Positions 34,562-43,615 of a DNA stretch of 64,000 nucleotides are shown here, one piece after another. The stretch spans positions 62,001-126,000 of the forward strand of contig NZ_QHJF01000009.1 of assembly GCF_003259225.1 (NCBI RefSeq), in the 5' to 3' direction. Source of the DNA: Marinomonas arctica (GTDB taxonomy: Bacteria > Pseudomonadota > Gammaproteobacteria > Pseudomonadales > Marinomonadaceae). Position numbers and translations under genes: made by a program. Position 1 is the stretch's first letter; each line of letters begins with the position of its first letter. The notes beneath the pieces were generated by a model. That model searched no databases, was not told the origin of the DNA, and worked only from the letters and a program-made list of their open reading frames with translations.

Positions 34562-34921
34562 ATGTGTAAGCTCTTTGTGAATTCAGATCCTAGCCTATGG
34601 CAAAATGTCACTCGTTCTTTACGTATTGATGGCATGGTCACCAGTATTCGATTAGAAAGTTTCTTTTGGTTTACGCTGGAAGAGATCGCTCAGCGCGACA
34701 AGTTGTCTTTGTCGCAGATGATTGCCAAGCTCAATCATGAAGCTCTAGACGCTGGTCACGATTTGGATAATTTTACGTCTTTTTTGCGAGTTTGTGCCAT
34801 GCGTTATCTGCATTTGCAAACCATTGGTATGCTGCCGCACTCACATGACGTGAGTTTGGTGTCTCTTAATACGGATCGTATTCTCGAACAGGAGAAATGC
34901 TATCTAGAGATGCATCAGTGA
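34562..34921 (+). CDS. Ribbon-helix-helix domain protein (RHH_4)
   Basis: A 119-residue protein matching the family that begins MCKLF-(V/I)-x-(A/S)DP. It has TRSLRIDGMVTSIRLESFFW, then LEEIAQRDKLSLSQMIAKL (ribbon-helix-helix core) and FTSFLRVCAMRYL. It likely binds DNA as a dimer; targets unknown. It stands alone 150 bp after the DJ-1 gene. Confidence 0.88.
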   Translation: MCKLFVNSDPSLWQNVTRSLRIDGMVTSIRLESFFWFTLEEIAQRDKLSLSQMIAKLNHEALDAGHDLDNFTSFLRVCAMRYLHLQTIGMLPHSHDVSLVSLNTDRILEQEKCYLEMHQ

Positions 34922-34949
34922 CTCTTTATCAGTAACTATTTATTGGTCG

Positions 34950-35435
34950 CTATTTTTGCCCAAACATTTTCAGCAGAGTCCCGTCTTTTAATACGTATTG
35001 ATGGAACAGGGCGGCTGCGGCGTGCAGCAGGACCAATGTCATCATGATGTTCATCGCTATTTCATGGACATCACCCATAAAGTGAATACCTAAATACCAC
35101 GAGATGGCGCCAAATACAGGTACTAAAAACATCAGTAAATACAGGCATTCATGGACGATACGAGACACACGATCGAATAAGTTCGTTGAGGCTGTTTTGG
35201 TTTTTTTAGACATGAAGCGGACGATAATGCGGATGACGACCAGAGCGATAATAGCCAGACCAACATATGCATGCAGCGATGACACTAGGTTATAGCCTGC
35301 GTTGTTGTCGTCTAGGTGTTGACGAAAAGCGCGTCCCATTCCATCACTGACGAAATAATTGAAAATAATCAACGCTGCAATAACCCAGTGCAATAGAATT
35401 TGGGCGGTATTATAGGATCGCTTTGTTGTGTGCAT
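34950..35435 (-). CDS. Cytochrome b561
   Basis: About 161 residues with four transmembrane helices and the haem-ligand His residues expected for the CybB type: ILLHWVIAALIIFNYF in helix 1, SSLHAYVGLAIIALVVIRI in helix 2, and LLHAAAALFHQYVLKDGTLL near the C terminus. It passes electrons within the inner membrane. The frame extends 17 codons upstream, but the ATG at 35435 is preceded by GGAGAG and starts like other members (MHTTKRSYN). Confidence 0.92.
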   Translation of the reverse strand: MHTTKRSYNTAQILLHWVIAALIIFNYFVSDGMGRAFRQHLDDNNAGYNLVSSLHAYVGLAIIALVVIRIIVRFMSKKTKTASTNLFDRVSRIVHECLYLLMFLVPVFGAISWYLGIHFMGDVHEIAMNIMMTLVLLHAAAALFHQYVLKDGTLLKMFGQK

Positions 35436-35662
35436 TGATGACTCTCCATGGTGATGTTGTCTGATGTATGGAGTGTAGGCAGGCAAGATTAAGGCTTTCT
35501 TAACTCTTATCGGGATTGAGATAAAATTCTAGGTTTTCTGACTCTCCTGCCTAAAATGCTTACGACGTTTCCTATATAATGATCGCTATATCCTTGTTGA
35601 CGATTCATTTTTTAGGCTCTTTCTCTGCAAGAAAAGCTTCTTATTAGGTAAAACGGCACTTT

Positions 35663-36700
35663 ATGTTTAACGCTTCTTCTACTCGTTTAAATAAATACAT
35701 CAGCGAAAGCGGTATCTGCTCTCGAAGAGACGCTGACCGCTTTATTGAGCAAGGTAATGTGTTCATCAATGGCAAGCGTGCCTCAGTGGGTGATCAAGTG
35801 GTGGCCGGTGACACGGTGCGGGTAAATGGGCAGATTATTGAACCCCAGGACGCCGATGACTTTGTTTTTATTGTGTTAAATAAGCCTGTGGGGATTGTGA
35901 GTACCACGGAAAGTTCGGAGAAAAATAACATTGTTGATTTTGTTAGTCATGGGGTGCGTATTTTCCCGATTGGTCGCTTGGATAAAGATTCCCAAGGTTT
36001 GATTTTTTTGACCAATAATGGCGATCTGGTTAATAAGGTATTGCGAGCGGGTAATAATCACGAGAAAGAATATTTGGTCACGGTTAACAAGCCCATTACC
36101 GATGATTTCATTGCCGGTTTGGCGGGCGGTGTGCCGATTTTGGGTACCATGACGAAGAAATGTCCAGTGACGAAAGTCGCACCAAATGTATTTAATATTA
36201 CGTTAGTGCAAGGTTTGAATCGACAAATTCGCCGTATGTGTGAGCACTTTGGCTACGAGGTGATGAAGCTAGAACGTACGCGGATTATGAATGTGAGTCT
36301 GAAGGGGATTCCTGTTGGAGAATGGCGAGATCTTACGCAAAAAGAGTTATCTATGCTGCTTAAATCAGTAGAAGATTCTTCTTCGGAAGCCAATGCGCCT
36401 GCAAAAAAATCCCGTAATGCACCGCGTAAAAATGCTCGCCCTAATACACTATCTAAGCCTACGACTGCTACAAAAGGGAACACCAAATACCCTAAGGATG
36501 ATTCTAGAAAGCCTGCGGGTTCTAAAGGCAAAGATAGACGACCTTTTGGTGATGGTAAGAAGCCAGCAGGTAATGGAGCGGGAAGTGGTAAACGACCGAC
36601 AGGCAAACCGAACGGATCACCAAAAAACAATGGCAAGCCAGCTGCAAATGGTAAGCGTCCGCCAGCGGGTAGAGGATCGCAGAAGTCTTCGCGTCCATAG
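35663..36700 (+). CDS. rluF: 23S rRNA pseudouridine synthase RluF type, with long basic tail
   Basis: A 345-residue protein. The N-terminal S4 RNA-binding domain starts [20 protein letters not shown]. The pseudouridine synthase core has the catalytic Asp in [11 protein letters not shown] (about residue 106) and [17 protein letters not shown]. RluF modifies U2604 of 23S rRNA and tRNA-Tyr U35 in E. coli. The last 105 residues are a low-complexity Lys/Gly/Pro/Asn-rich tail, probably RNA-binding and disordered. A hairpin follows the stop codon. Confidence 0.92.
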   Translation: MFNASSTRLNKYISESGICSRRDADRFIEQGNVFINGKRASVGDQVVAGDTVRVNGQIIEPQDADDFVFIVLNKPVGIVSTTESSEKNNIVDFVSHGVRIFPIGRLDKDSQGLIFLTNNGDLVNKVLRAGNNHEKEYLVTVNKPITDDFIAGLAGGVPILGTMTKKCPVTKVAPNVFNITLVQGLNRQIRRMCEHFGYEVMKLERTRIMNVSLKGIPVGEWRDLTQKELSMLLKSVEDSSSEANAPAKKSRNAPRKNARPNTLSKPTTATKGNTKYPKDDSRKPAGSKGKDRRPFGDGKKPAGNGAGSGKRPTGKPNGSPKNNGKPAANGKRPPAGRGSQKSSRP

Positions 36701-36736
36701 TGATTGATTTTTATTGCCGCTGTAGTTCTAATAAAA

Positions 36737-36759
36737 AAGCCCTAATTAAATTAGGGCTT
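36737..36759 (-). terminator. Terminator between rluF and the 38-residue gene
   Basis: AAGCCCTAAT pairs with ATTAGGGCTT around TAA. The T-tract (A6 on the plus strand) lies on the minus-strand exit side, so it best serves the convergent small gene, though it also lies 37 bp past rluF. Confidence 0.8.
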
Positions 36760-36811
36760 AGATGACTCGAATTCAACGCAACCATAACAAGATGGTGGCT
36801 GGCTGGAGGTA

Positions 36812-36928
36812 TTAATTACCTAAAACGTTGGTTGGAGATTTTTTCGTTGCCTTCGCTGCTTTCTTTTCTTTTGGTGTTAAAAGTGGTTTCTTTTTGGTCT
36901 CTTTTTTACTGTCTTGACTTTTACTCAT
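36812..36928 (-). CDS. Small basic protein, 38 residues
   Basis: MSKSQDSKKETKKKPLLTPK is the first half of the protein, and the rest, ending in NVLGN, is equally rich in Lys, Ala and Thr. The ATG at 36928 is preceded by GGTGG, the frame is closed by TAA, and a terminator lies downstream. The Lys-rich composition fits a nucleic-acid or ribosome-associated small protein, but I know no name for it. Confidence 0.7.
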   Translation of the reverse strand: MSKSQDSKKETKKKPLLTPKEKKAAKATKKSPTNVLGN

Positions 36929-37328
36929 GATATCCACCATTAGCCATTACATATAACCTTAGTCGATTGGCATCAACTGAAGGGCTGTTGCTACAAACCG
37001 TGTAAAAAAAATTGTCATGTAGCAGGTTCAGTATGTGCTTATTACTGAACAAGTAAAGGGGGAGTATTCGTTTAGAGCAAAAATATTTATTGGTAACCAT
37101 GGCACAGTTTTGTCTATGCTAATTTTTTGTTTATTGCGTTATGCGTTATGCAGTCCTTATGGCGTGCCTGACAGGGAAGGTTCAACAATGCCTCATTAAG
37201 TCAGTTAATTTTGATACCATTAAGCATATTTAACCTTGTCCATGAGTAAGTTCCTAGGGCGTTTATTCTAGTGATATGCTTTAATTAGCTGTTTTTGTAC
37301 GTTGTCTTATTTTTATCTGGTAAAACCT
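36929..37328. other. AT-rich intergenic region, nothing recognised
   Basis: About 400 bp between two divergent genes. It must hold their promoters, but I see no distinctive operator, repeat or small gene. Confidence 0.5.
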
Positions 37329-37682
37329 ATGCATCCCATTGCGTTGAGTGTTTCATTGCTAATTTGCAGTAATATTTTTATGACGTTTGCTTGGTACGCT
37401 CACTTAAAAGAGCTGAACAATAAACCTTGGATTATTGCCGCTTTGATAAGCTGGGGTATTGCTCTGTTTGAGTATCTGTTGCAAGTGCCTGCCAATCGTA
37501 TTGGTTACACGGCACTGAATGTTGGGCAGTTAAAAATCATGCAGGAGGTAATCACTCTGATGGTGTTTGTACCGTTTTCTGTTTATTACCTAAAAGAGCC
37601 ATTAAAGCTTGATTACTTATGGGCTGGTTTGTGTTTAGTCGGTGCAGTGTATTTTGCCTTTCGTAGTAAGTTTAGTGTCTAA
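37329..37682 (+). CDS. DUF486 / DMT-superfamily small membrane protein
   Basis: A 117-residue protein with four predicted transmembrane helices. Family hallmarks include NIFMTFAWYAHLKELNNKPW, ISWGIALFEYLLQVPANRIG and LKIMQEVITLMVFVPFSVYY. DUF486 proteins are half-size relatives of drug/metabolite transporters and probably work as dimers; the substrate is unknown. The TTG at 37302 is in frame, but the ATG at 37329 fits the family start. Confidence 0.9.
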   Translation: MHPIALSVSLLICSNIFMTFAWYAHLKELNNKPWIIAALISWGIALFEYLLQVPANRIGYTALNVGQLKIMQEVITLMVFVPFSVYYLKEPLKLDYLWAGLCLVGAVYFAFRSKFSV

Positions 37683-37978
37683 CGATTTGGTTTAGTTGAC
37701 GGTTATTTATTGTTAATGCTTTGTGTTGTCTATTCATGGCGATGTGGTTTGATCTAGAGTGATACGAAGCTGACCAACAATAATGGAGATGTGTTGGTGC
37801 GTTTCGCATCTCGCTAAAGGCTGAATCGAAGGGGGGGAAGGTAACCTTTTTAACGTAAATTGTGGATGAGTTGCTCTGTGGTGAATATCTTTGATAGCTT
37901 GATTATCGTTGGTGTTCTCGTGTTAGATACTTCTTTAGAGTTGTTTGCTGGAGTGTTTTATTGCGTCGCGATGTTGAG

Positions 37979-39250
37979 ATGAGTCATTTTGCCTTTTATG
38001 AAAATGTGACGGCTTGTGAAGAATGTGATTTTATCAATCCAATCCCACCTTTAAAGAGCGGTGAACGTTTTCGATGTCAACATTGTGGTCATGTGCTGAT
38101 TAGTGTCCATAGACAGGTTGCTGCAAGGATTATGGCGGCTGGTCTGTCATCGTTACTCATGTTGGCTCTGGCAATGAGCTTCCCTTTTCTTGGTTTTTCC
38201 ACGAATGGTATTGAGCGTACTGTGACCTTGTTTCATACCTTGAGTGTATTACTTAGCCAAGGTCATTTGGTGTTAGGGTCTATTATTAGCCTTGCTTTGT
38301 TTGTGTTTCCATTGGTGTATCTCTTCTCTATTTTATTTCTGGTTTGGTCTTTTCAGCATAAGCCTATATTGAATTTTGCTCAGCGTTACTGTGTTCGTTG
38401 GGTGGTGGTGATTCAGCCTTGGTTAATGGTGGATGTGTTTTTAGTCGGTATTTTGGTCGCGTTAGTGAAGATGAACAGCCTAGCGGATATTTCATTTGAA
38501 CTGTCTTTTTGGGCGTTTTGTGGTTATGTCATCTTGTTGCTGAAAACAGAGAGTTTGGTCGATAAACGATGGCTATGGAATAAAGTCGCTGGAAAAGCCG
38601 ATGATCAGTCTGTTGTCACAGGAACCGCGAAGGAGCAGGGGGTGATAGGGTGTCATTTCTGTGGTGCGACTTTAGCGGCACACAAACGCCACTGTAATCG
38701 TTGTGGTCATTCTGTTTACAGCCGTCGCCCAAAGAGCTTAAGTTCAACGGCTGCTTTGCTGGTGGCGTCTCTTCTGATTTATATCCCTGCGAATGTCTTT
38801 CCTATCATGGAAACCACTTTTTTAGGCAATACAGAACCATCCACTATCATGGGTGGGGTGTTGTTGCTTTGGTCCTTAGGTTCTTATCCTGTTGCCCTGA
38901 TTATTCTGCTGGCAAGTGTGGTGATTCCGCTTGCGAAAGTGTTGTCGCTGAGCTGGCTTTGCTGGCAGTGTCATTTTCCGAGCAAGCGATTAACGGAACA
39001 AAAAATCAAGCTGTACCGTATTACGGAGTTTGTAGGGCGTTGGTCAATGATTGATGTGTTTGTGGTGGCTATTTTGACCAGTATGGTACAAATGGGCAAT
39101 TTTATGTCGATTTTACCGGGGACTGCGGTGTTGTCATTTACCGCTATGGTTGTTTTGACCATGTTGGCAGCGATGACGTTTGATCCACGGTTATTATGGG
39201 ATAAAGACGAGGCACGCACTGTGTCTGTTTCTGAGAGGAGAGAAGAGTGA
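37979..39250 (+). CDS. pqiA: Paraquat-inducible protein A
   Basis: A 423-residue inner-membrane protein with two zinc-ribbon Cys sets (CEECDF...CQHCGH near residue 15 and CHFCGAT...CNRCGH near residue 222) and two repeats of four transmembrane helices. It is the membrane component of the PqiABC/LetAB-type lipid transport systems. A TTG at 37961 is in frame; the ATG at 37979 is preferred. Its stop codon overlaps the GTG of pqiB (GTGA), so the two are translationally coupled. Confidence 0.93.
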   Translation: MSHFAFYENVTACEECDFINPIPPLKSGERFRCQHCGHVLISVHRQVAARIMAAGLSSLLMLALAMSFPFLGFSTNGIERTVTLFHTLSVLLSQGHLVLGSIISLALFVFPLVYLFSILFLVWSFQHKPILNFAQRYCVRWVVVIQPWLMVDVFLVGILVALVKMNSLADISFELSFWAFCGYVILLLKTESLVDKRWLWNKVAGKADDQSVVTGTAKEQGVIGCHFCGATLAAHKRHCNRCGHSVYSRRPKSLSSTAALLVASLLIYIPANVFPIMETTFLGNTEPSTIMGGVLLLWSLGSYPVALIILLASVVIPLAKVLSLSWLCWQCHFPSKRLTEQKIKLYRITEFVGRWSMIDVFVVAILTSMVQMGNFMSILPGTAVLSFTAMVVLTMLAAMTFDPRLLWDKDEARTVSVSERREE

Positions 39251-40893
39251 GCAGGCCCATTAAACAGATCGAGAATATGCGACAAGTTCGGTTTAATTCT
39301 ATTTGGTTGGTGCCTTTGATCGCGCTTTTGGTGGCGGCTTGGATGCTTTATCAAAATTGGTCGACTCAAGGCCCTGTTATTACGCTCATTGCTTCAAATG
39401 CAGAAGGTTTGGAGATGGGCAAAACGAGACTGAAATCCCGTAACGTGGACGTTGGAAGGGTGATTGATATTCGTCTTAGTGAGGATTATGAAAGTGCGGT
39501 CATTAAAGTGCGCATGAATCATGGTACCGAGCAAATGCTGCGTGATGATGCGAAGTTCTGGGTCGTGAAACCTCGTATTGGTAAAGAAGGCGTGAGCGGG
39601 CTGGGCACCTTACTATCGGGCGCCTATATCGATATGACTCCCGGAGTAAAGGGAAAGCAGCAAACGGACTTTACCATATTGAACCAACCTCCACTGTCTA
39701 CGGAGAACGAGGGCGTTCGGCTTATGTTGTCGAGTACGGAAGGCTCTAAGTTGGATGTGGGGGCCTTGGTGCATTTTCGCGGCTATGAAGTGGGTTACGT
39801 CGAGAAAGTAGGTTTTGATTCCGATAAAGGCGCCATCACTTATCGCATTGTGATTCGCTCGCCTTATGATGCGTTGATAAACAGTGACGTGCAATTTTGG
39901 ATGACACCAGGTCTGTCATTGAAGAGTTCGGCCAGCGGTTTTGAGGTGCGTCTAGATTCACTAGAAACCTTTTTGGCGGGCGGCATTTCATTTGGTTTGC
40001 CTGTAGGGCGCCCACCTGGAGCCCCAGTTTCAGATATGGCGCAATTTCGGTTATTTTCCAGCAAAGAGAGCGCGAATAACAATGTTTATGATGAGTTTAT
40101 CAACTACGTCTTTTTGTTTGATAGTAATGTGAGCGGTTTAGTGCCAGGTGCTGCGGTAGAGTTTCGAGGTGTGCGAATTGGGACCGTGTTGGATGTGCCT
40201 TTTAATGGCATCTCAATGGATGCGTTGACCTCTCTGGATACTCCTCTGATTCCTGTTAGGGCTCGTATTGAGCCTCAGCGTTTAAATGCAGCTAGCACTT
40301 CGGGGGCGATGTCTTTACAAAAATGGAATGAACTTATTGAAGAGCGTATTAATAAAGGTCTACGGGCATCGCTAAAAATTGGCAACTATTTGAACGCGGC
40401 AAAAGTCATTAACATTGATTTTGTTGATAATCCGTCTCCGATAGTATGGAAAGAGTTTGAGGGGTATCAGATTTTTCCTACGGCACCAGATGCTTTTGCG
40501 AATATAGAAAACAAGGTCGTGACGATTTTGGATAATTTGTCGCAAGTGCCTTTAGATAGTACCTTTAAGCAGCTTGGTCAAACCATGCAAGAAGCGAATG
40601 AAACATTACGTGAATTGCAAGCGCTGAGTAAAAGTGTCAAACAGTTGCTCGATAAATCAGAAACACAGCAGTTACCAGCAGACTTGGTTGCCACTATTAA
40701 TGAGTTAAACTTGACCTTACAGAGTTATCAGGCGAATGGTCAGATTGGCCGACCATTAAAAGAAAATATGGAGTCGCTAGGACGTGCATTAAATGAGTTG
40801 CAGCCTTTGCTTCGTCAAGTGCGAGAAAATCCGAATACGTTGATTTTTGATAGTAAGCCTCGTGTAGATGTTCAACCAAAAGCGGCGAAATAG
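39247..40893 (+). CDS. pqiB: MCE-domain protein PqiB
   Basis: A 548-residue protein with one N-terminal transmembrane helix (about residues 18-36) and three MCE/MlaD domains: starts near residues 45, 158 and 280, with NAEGLEMGKTRLKSRNVDVG, SKLDVGALVHFRGYEVG and SGLVPGAAVEFRGVRIG. A C-terminal helical region follows (about 420-530). It forms a tube across the periplasm for lipid movement between membranes. The operon pqiABC is intact. Confidence 0.95.
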   Translation: MSRPIKQIENMRQVRFNSIWLVPLIALLVAAWMLYQNWSTQGPVITLIASNAEGLEMGKTRLKSRNVDVGRVIDIRLSEDYESAVIKVRMNHGTEQMLRDDAKFWVVKPRIGKEGVSGLGTLLSGAYIDMTPGVKGKQQTDFTILNQPPLSTENEGVRLMLSSTEGSKLDVGALVHFRGYEVGYVEKVGFDSDKGAITYRIVIRSPYDALINSDVQFWMTPGLSLKSSASGFEVRLDSLETFLAGGISFGLPVGRPPGAPVSDMAQFRLFSSKESANNNVYDEFINYVFLFDSNVSGLVPGAAVEFRGVRIGTVLDVPFNGISMDALTSLDTPLIPVRARIEPQRLNAASTSGAMSLQKWNELIEERINKGLRASLKIGNYLNAAKVINIDFVDNPSPIVWKEFEGYQIFPTAPDAFANIENKVVTILDNLSQVPLDSTFKQLGQTMQEANETLRELQALSKSVKQLLDKSETQQLPADLVATINELNLTLQSYQANGQIGRPLKENMESLGRALNELQPLLRQVRENPNTLIFDSKPRVDVQPKAAK

Positions 40894-40911
40894 TGTAGGG
40901 ATAGAAGACAT

Positions 40912-41508
40912 ATGAGAATGGTTAAGCGTGTTTTGTTGTTGGTGGTCCTAAGTGGGATGTTGGCCGCCTGTGCCACACCGACAGTCCCCAGCAATGAATA
41001 TTTGTTAATGGATAACGGACGGCAAAAAGGACAGATTCACCCGACAAAAGAGAGTGCAGTAAGGCTGATGCCTATTGTGGTTGCTCATTATCTAGCTGGA
41101 AATGAGATTGTCTTGGTTACCGAGAGTGGAGAGGTCTATCGTTCGCAGAATAACTTGTGGGCGGAGTCTTTATCGAGTCAATTAACCCGTTTGACTCAAC
41201 AGCGCTTTGAGAAGGTGTTGCCTAATATTACATGGTTTGGTGGTCAACGTTTGCCCGCGAGTGCGACAGCGTTATTAAATATTGAAGTGGATAATTTTTA
41301 CGCAGATTTAAATGGCATTATCCATATATCAGGGCGCTGGCAGGTTATTTCAGCCTCAGGTGAGCTGTCGGCTTCGAACACTTTTAATGTTAAGACGGAA
41401 CTGCAGTCAGATGGCTATGGCAGTATGGTACAAGCACTTTCGAGAAGCTGGTTTGACCAAGTACTTAACCCAATGGTGCTAGAGGTTGCTCAAGTCTTGC
41501 AGGAATAA
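40912..41508 (+). CDS. pqiC: PqiC/YmbA-family outer-membrane lipoprotein
   Basis: A 198-residue lipoprotein with a signal ending in the lipobox LAAC (Cys20) and the ABC-type auxiliary domain of the PqiC family (about residues 25-195), such as LMPIVVAHYLAGNEIV and YRSQNNLWAESL. It anchors the end of the PqiB tube at the outer membrane. It starts 18 bp after pqiB and is closed by a strong terminator. An in-frame ATG two codons downstream is the alternative start. Confidence 0.93.
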   Translation: MRMVKRVLLLVVLSGMLAACATPTVPSNEYLLMDNGRQKGQIHPTKESAVRLMPIVVAHYLAGNEIVLVTESGEVYRSQNNLWAESLSSQLTRLTQQRFEKVLPNITWFGGQRLPASATALLNIEVDNFYADLNGIIHISGRWQVISASGELSASNTFNVKTELQSDGYGSMVQALSRSWFDQVLNPMVLEVAQVLQE

Positions 41509-41513
41509 TCATC

Positions 41514-41548
41514 CTCAAAAGATGACGTGAAAAACGTCATCTTTTGAG
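41514..41548. terminator. Hairpin between pqiC and the homocysteine methyltransferase gene
   Basis: A perfect 15-bp stem (CTCAAAAGATGACGT / ACGTCATCTTTTGAG) with a GAAAA loop lies between convergent genes and can serve both. Confidence 0.88.
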
Positions 41549-41557
41549 TCAGTCAAT

Positions 41558-42469
41558 TTACTCTGTTGCGCAATAGGCCGAAATAGCGGCAATGTGTTCT
41601 GGTCCAATTCCGCAGCATCCGCCGATCAAGGTGGCACCGTCTTTTTGCCATTGTTTTACCCAAGTGAGATACGCAGGCGGTGTTAAATCCGCGCGGAGTT
41701 CGTCTAGACCGTCATTGGCCGTGGCGTTTTTGGGTTGGGGTGGGAACGCATTAGCATAAGCGCCGATTTGTATAGACGATGCATTCAAAGAGGCTAACGT
41801 TTTTTGCGTGACTTGAATGGCTTCGCCAATGATTTCGGGCTGGCTGCAATTAAACAAAATAGCACTCACACCGATGGCCTGCATCGCTTTCACCGCTTCA
41901 ACGACGGCTTCACCGGAGCGCAATAAAGGCTCTGTAGTCGGCTCTGAATCTTCAAGTGTAAAAGATACCCAGAACGGTTTTTTATCAACATCGATTTTAT
42001 CCACGAGCGCTTTTACACGCGTCACTTCATCGATCAAACTTTGTGTTTCAGATAGCCAAAGATCCACGTAAGGGTTTAGGGATTCGATTAATGGAACAGC
42101 AAGTTCTTCAACACGGTCGGCTTGATAAAGATCAGCACGATAGGAACCAAACAAAGGGGCAAGTGAGCCTGCCACTTTGGTATCTGTGCCACTTTCATCG
42201 GCTGCTTCACGGGCGACCTTTCCAGACAAGATAGCGAGCTCTTTGCCGCGTTCCTTGAAGACTTTTTCACCGATGTGAAAGGGAACAAGCGCATAGCTGT
42301 TTGTCGTAATAACGCGTGAGCCACTATTAATATAAGACTGATGTACTGCTTTCACTATGCTTGGCGCTTCCATCATAGCCAAAGCCGACCATTCTGGCTG
42401 TTTAAAAGGTGCACCACGGCGCTCAAGTTCTCGGCCCATGCCGCCATCAAGAATGGTGAATGAAGTCAT
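41558..42469 (-). CDS. Homocysteine S-methyltransferase family protein
   Basis: A 303-residue protein with the N-terminal LDGGMGRELERRG motif and the zinc-binding Cys set: NCSQPE near residue 205 and GGCCGIGPEHI near residue 283. Relatives use S-methylmethionine or betaine to methylate homocysteine or related thiols. The donor cannot be told from sequence. It stands alone on the minus strand, convergent with pqiC. Confidence 0.9.
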   Translation of the reverse strand: MTSFTILDGGMGRELERRGAPFKQPEWSALAMMEAPSIVKAVHQSYINSGSRVITTNSYALVPFHIGEKVFKERGKELAILSGKVAREAADESGTDTKVAGSLAPLFGSYRADLYQADRVEELAVPLIESLNPYVDLWLSETQSLIDEVTRVKALVDKIDVDKKPFWVSFTLEDSEPTTEPLLRSGEAVVEAVKAMQAIGVSAILFNCSQPEIIGEAIQVTQKTLASLNASSIQIGAYANAFPPQPKNATANDGLDELRADLTPPAYLTWVKQWQKDGATLIGGCCGIGPEHIAAISAYCATE

Positions 42470-42579
42470 AACAATCCTATCCTATTTTAGAGTGTGGCGT
42501 GATTTTAGACGGATTTTTTAAGTATTCAATGACAAATTGAGTTACAGACGACAATTGAAATATTATTAGCAAGTTGCCA

Positions 42580-43425
42580 TTACTTATTGTTAATAAGAAA
42601 GGCTTTCATATGTTTGATTACGTCCATAGGGCGCGTCATATGCAGACAATGTCCTTTCGCTTCTATGATTTGCAGTTCGGCATTTTGTAAGTGGTTGTGT
42701 GTGTATTCTCCGACATTAATGGCAACCAAAGAGTCTTCTGAGCTTTGTAAGATGAGACAAGGGTGTTTGATTTCGGGCAATAAAGAGCGATAGTCGGAAA
42801 AAAAAGTGGCTTGCGCAAAAGGTTTAGAATAGGTGACATCGGTCGAGCAAAAACTGTTGAGTAATTCGTGGACCAATACATCTTTTTCATCTTTACTTGG
42901 CCCGATAGGGGATAAGTCAGTGCCCATTAATACGGGAGCTAAATAGTTGCCCCAGCCAATGTAATCCTTATCCATCAATTGCATGAGCTGCTCTAAGTCT
43001 TGTTTATCGAAACCACCTTGATATTCTGTTCCAATGTTTAAAAAACAAGGGGAAGGACAAACAGCGATAAGGTGTGAGAAAAGCTCCGGGCGTTGTTTCG
43101 CCGCAATCCAACCTATAGTGCTGCTAACCGAATGACCAACAAAGATGATGTTCTTAAGATTCAGGGTGTCACAAATCTCAATGATGTCGAGGGCGTAACC
43201 TTCTAAATGCGCATAGCGATCTTGTTGGTAAGCTGAAAAGTCCGAATTACCACTACCAACGTAATCAAATAAAACGATTTGATATGTTTCTTCTAAATAG
43301 GGAAGCATGAAGCGCCACAAATTTTGATTGCAACCGAAACCGTGCGCCAGCATCATGGTTTGTTTTCCTATACCAGATATTTTGACATTATTACGTTGCA
43401 TTATGTAGCTTGATTTAGGTGACAT
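42580..43425 (-). CDS. RsbQ/KAI2-like alpha/beta hydrolase
   Basis: A 281-residue hydrolase with the RsbQ-group signatures MLAHGFGCNQNLWRFMLPYL, LFDYVGSGNSD and the nucleophile elbow GHSVSS. A later Asp in SSEDSLVA and a His in KGHCLHM complete the triad. RsbQ in Bacillus activates an energy-stress pathway, and relatives respond to small lactones, but no partner RsbP-like gene is adjacent. Start may be the ATG at 43425 or the in-frame ATG eight codons later. Confidence 0.88.
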   Translation of the reverse strand: MSPKSSYIMQRNNVKISGIGKQTMMLAHGFGCNQNLWRFMLPYLEETYQIVLFDYVGSGNSDFSAYQQDRYAHLEGYALDIIEICDTLNLKNIIFVGHSVSSTIGWIAAKQRPELFSHLIAVCPSPCFLNIGTEYQGGFDKQDLEQLMQLMDKDYIGWGNYLAPVLMGTDLSPIGPSKDEKDVLVHELLNSFCSTDVTYSKPFAQATFFSDYRSLLPEIKHPCLILQSSEDSLVAINVGEYTHNHLQNAELQIIEAKGHCLHMTRPMDVIKHMKAFLINNK

Positions 43426-43566
43426 TAAGGGTTTTTTCCTAGTTGGATGGCTATTGAAATACGTACGCCAAAGTAGATTTCAACTATTGCTATAACATCA
43501 TTTTATATTAGTTTGTTAAGGTTTTTTATGATCTAGAGCAAGGTTTACAGAAACAGAGCCAACAAA

Positions 43567-43589
43567 AAGGCCAGCACTGGGCTGGCCTT
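43567..43589 (-). terminator. Terminator of the CPA1 antiporter gene
   Basis: AAGGCCAGC and GCTGGCCTT pair around a 5-nt loop; on the minus strand the stem is followed by TTTTTG. Confidence 0.88.
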
Positions 43590-43615
43590 ATGACGGTTAC
43601 CCTGTGGGCATCACG

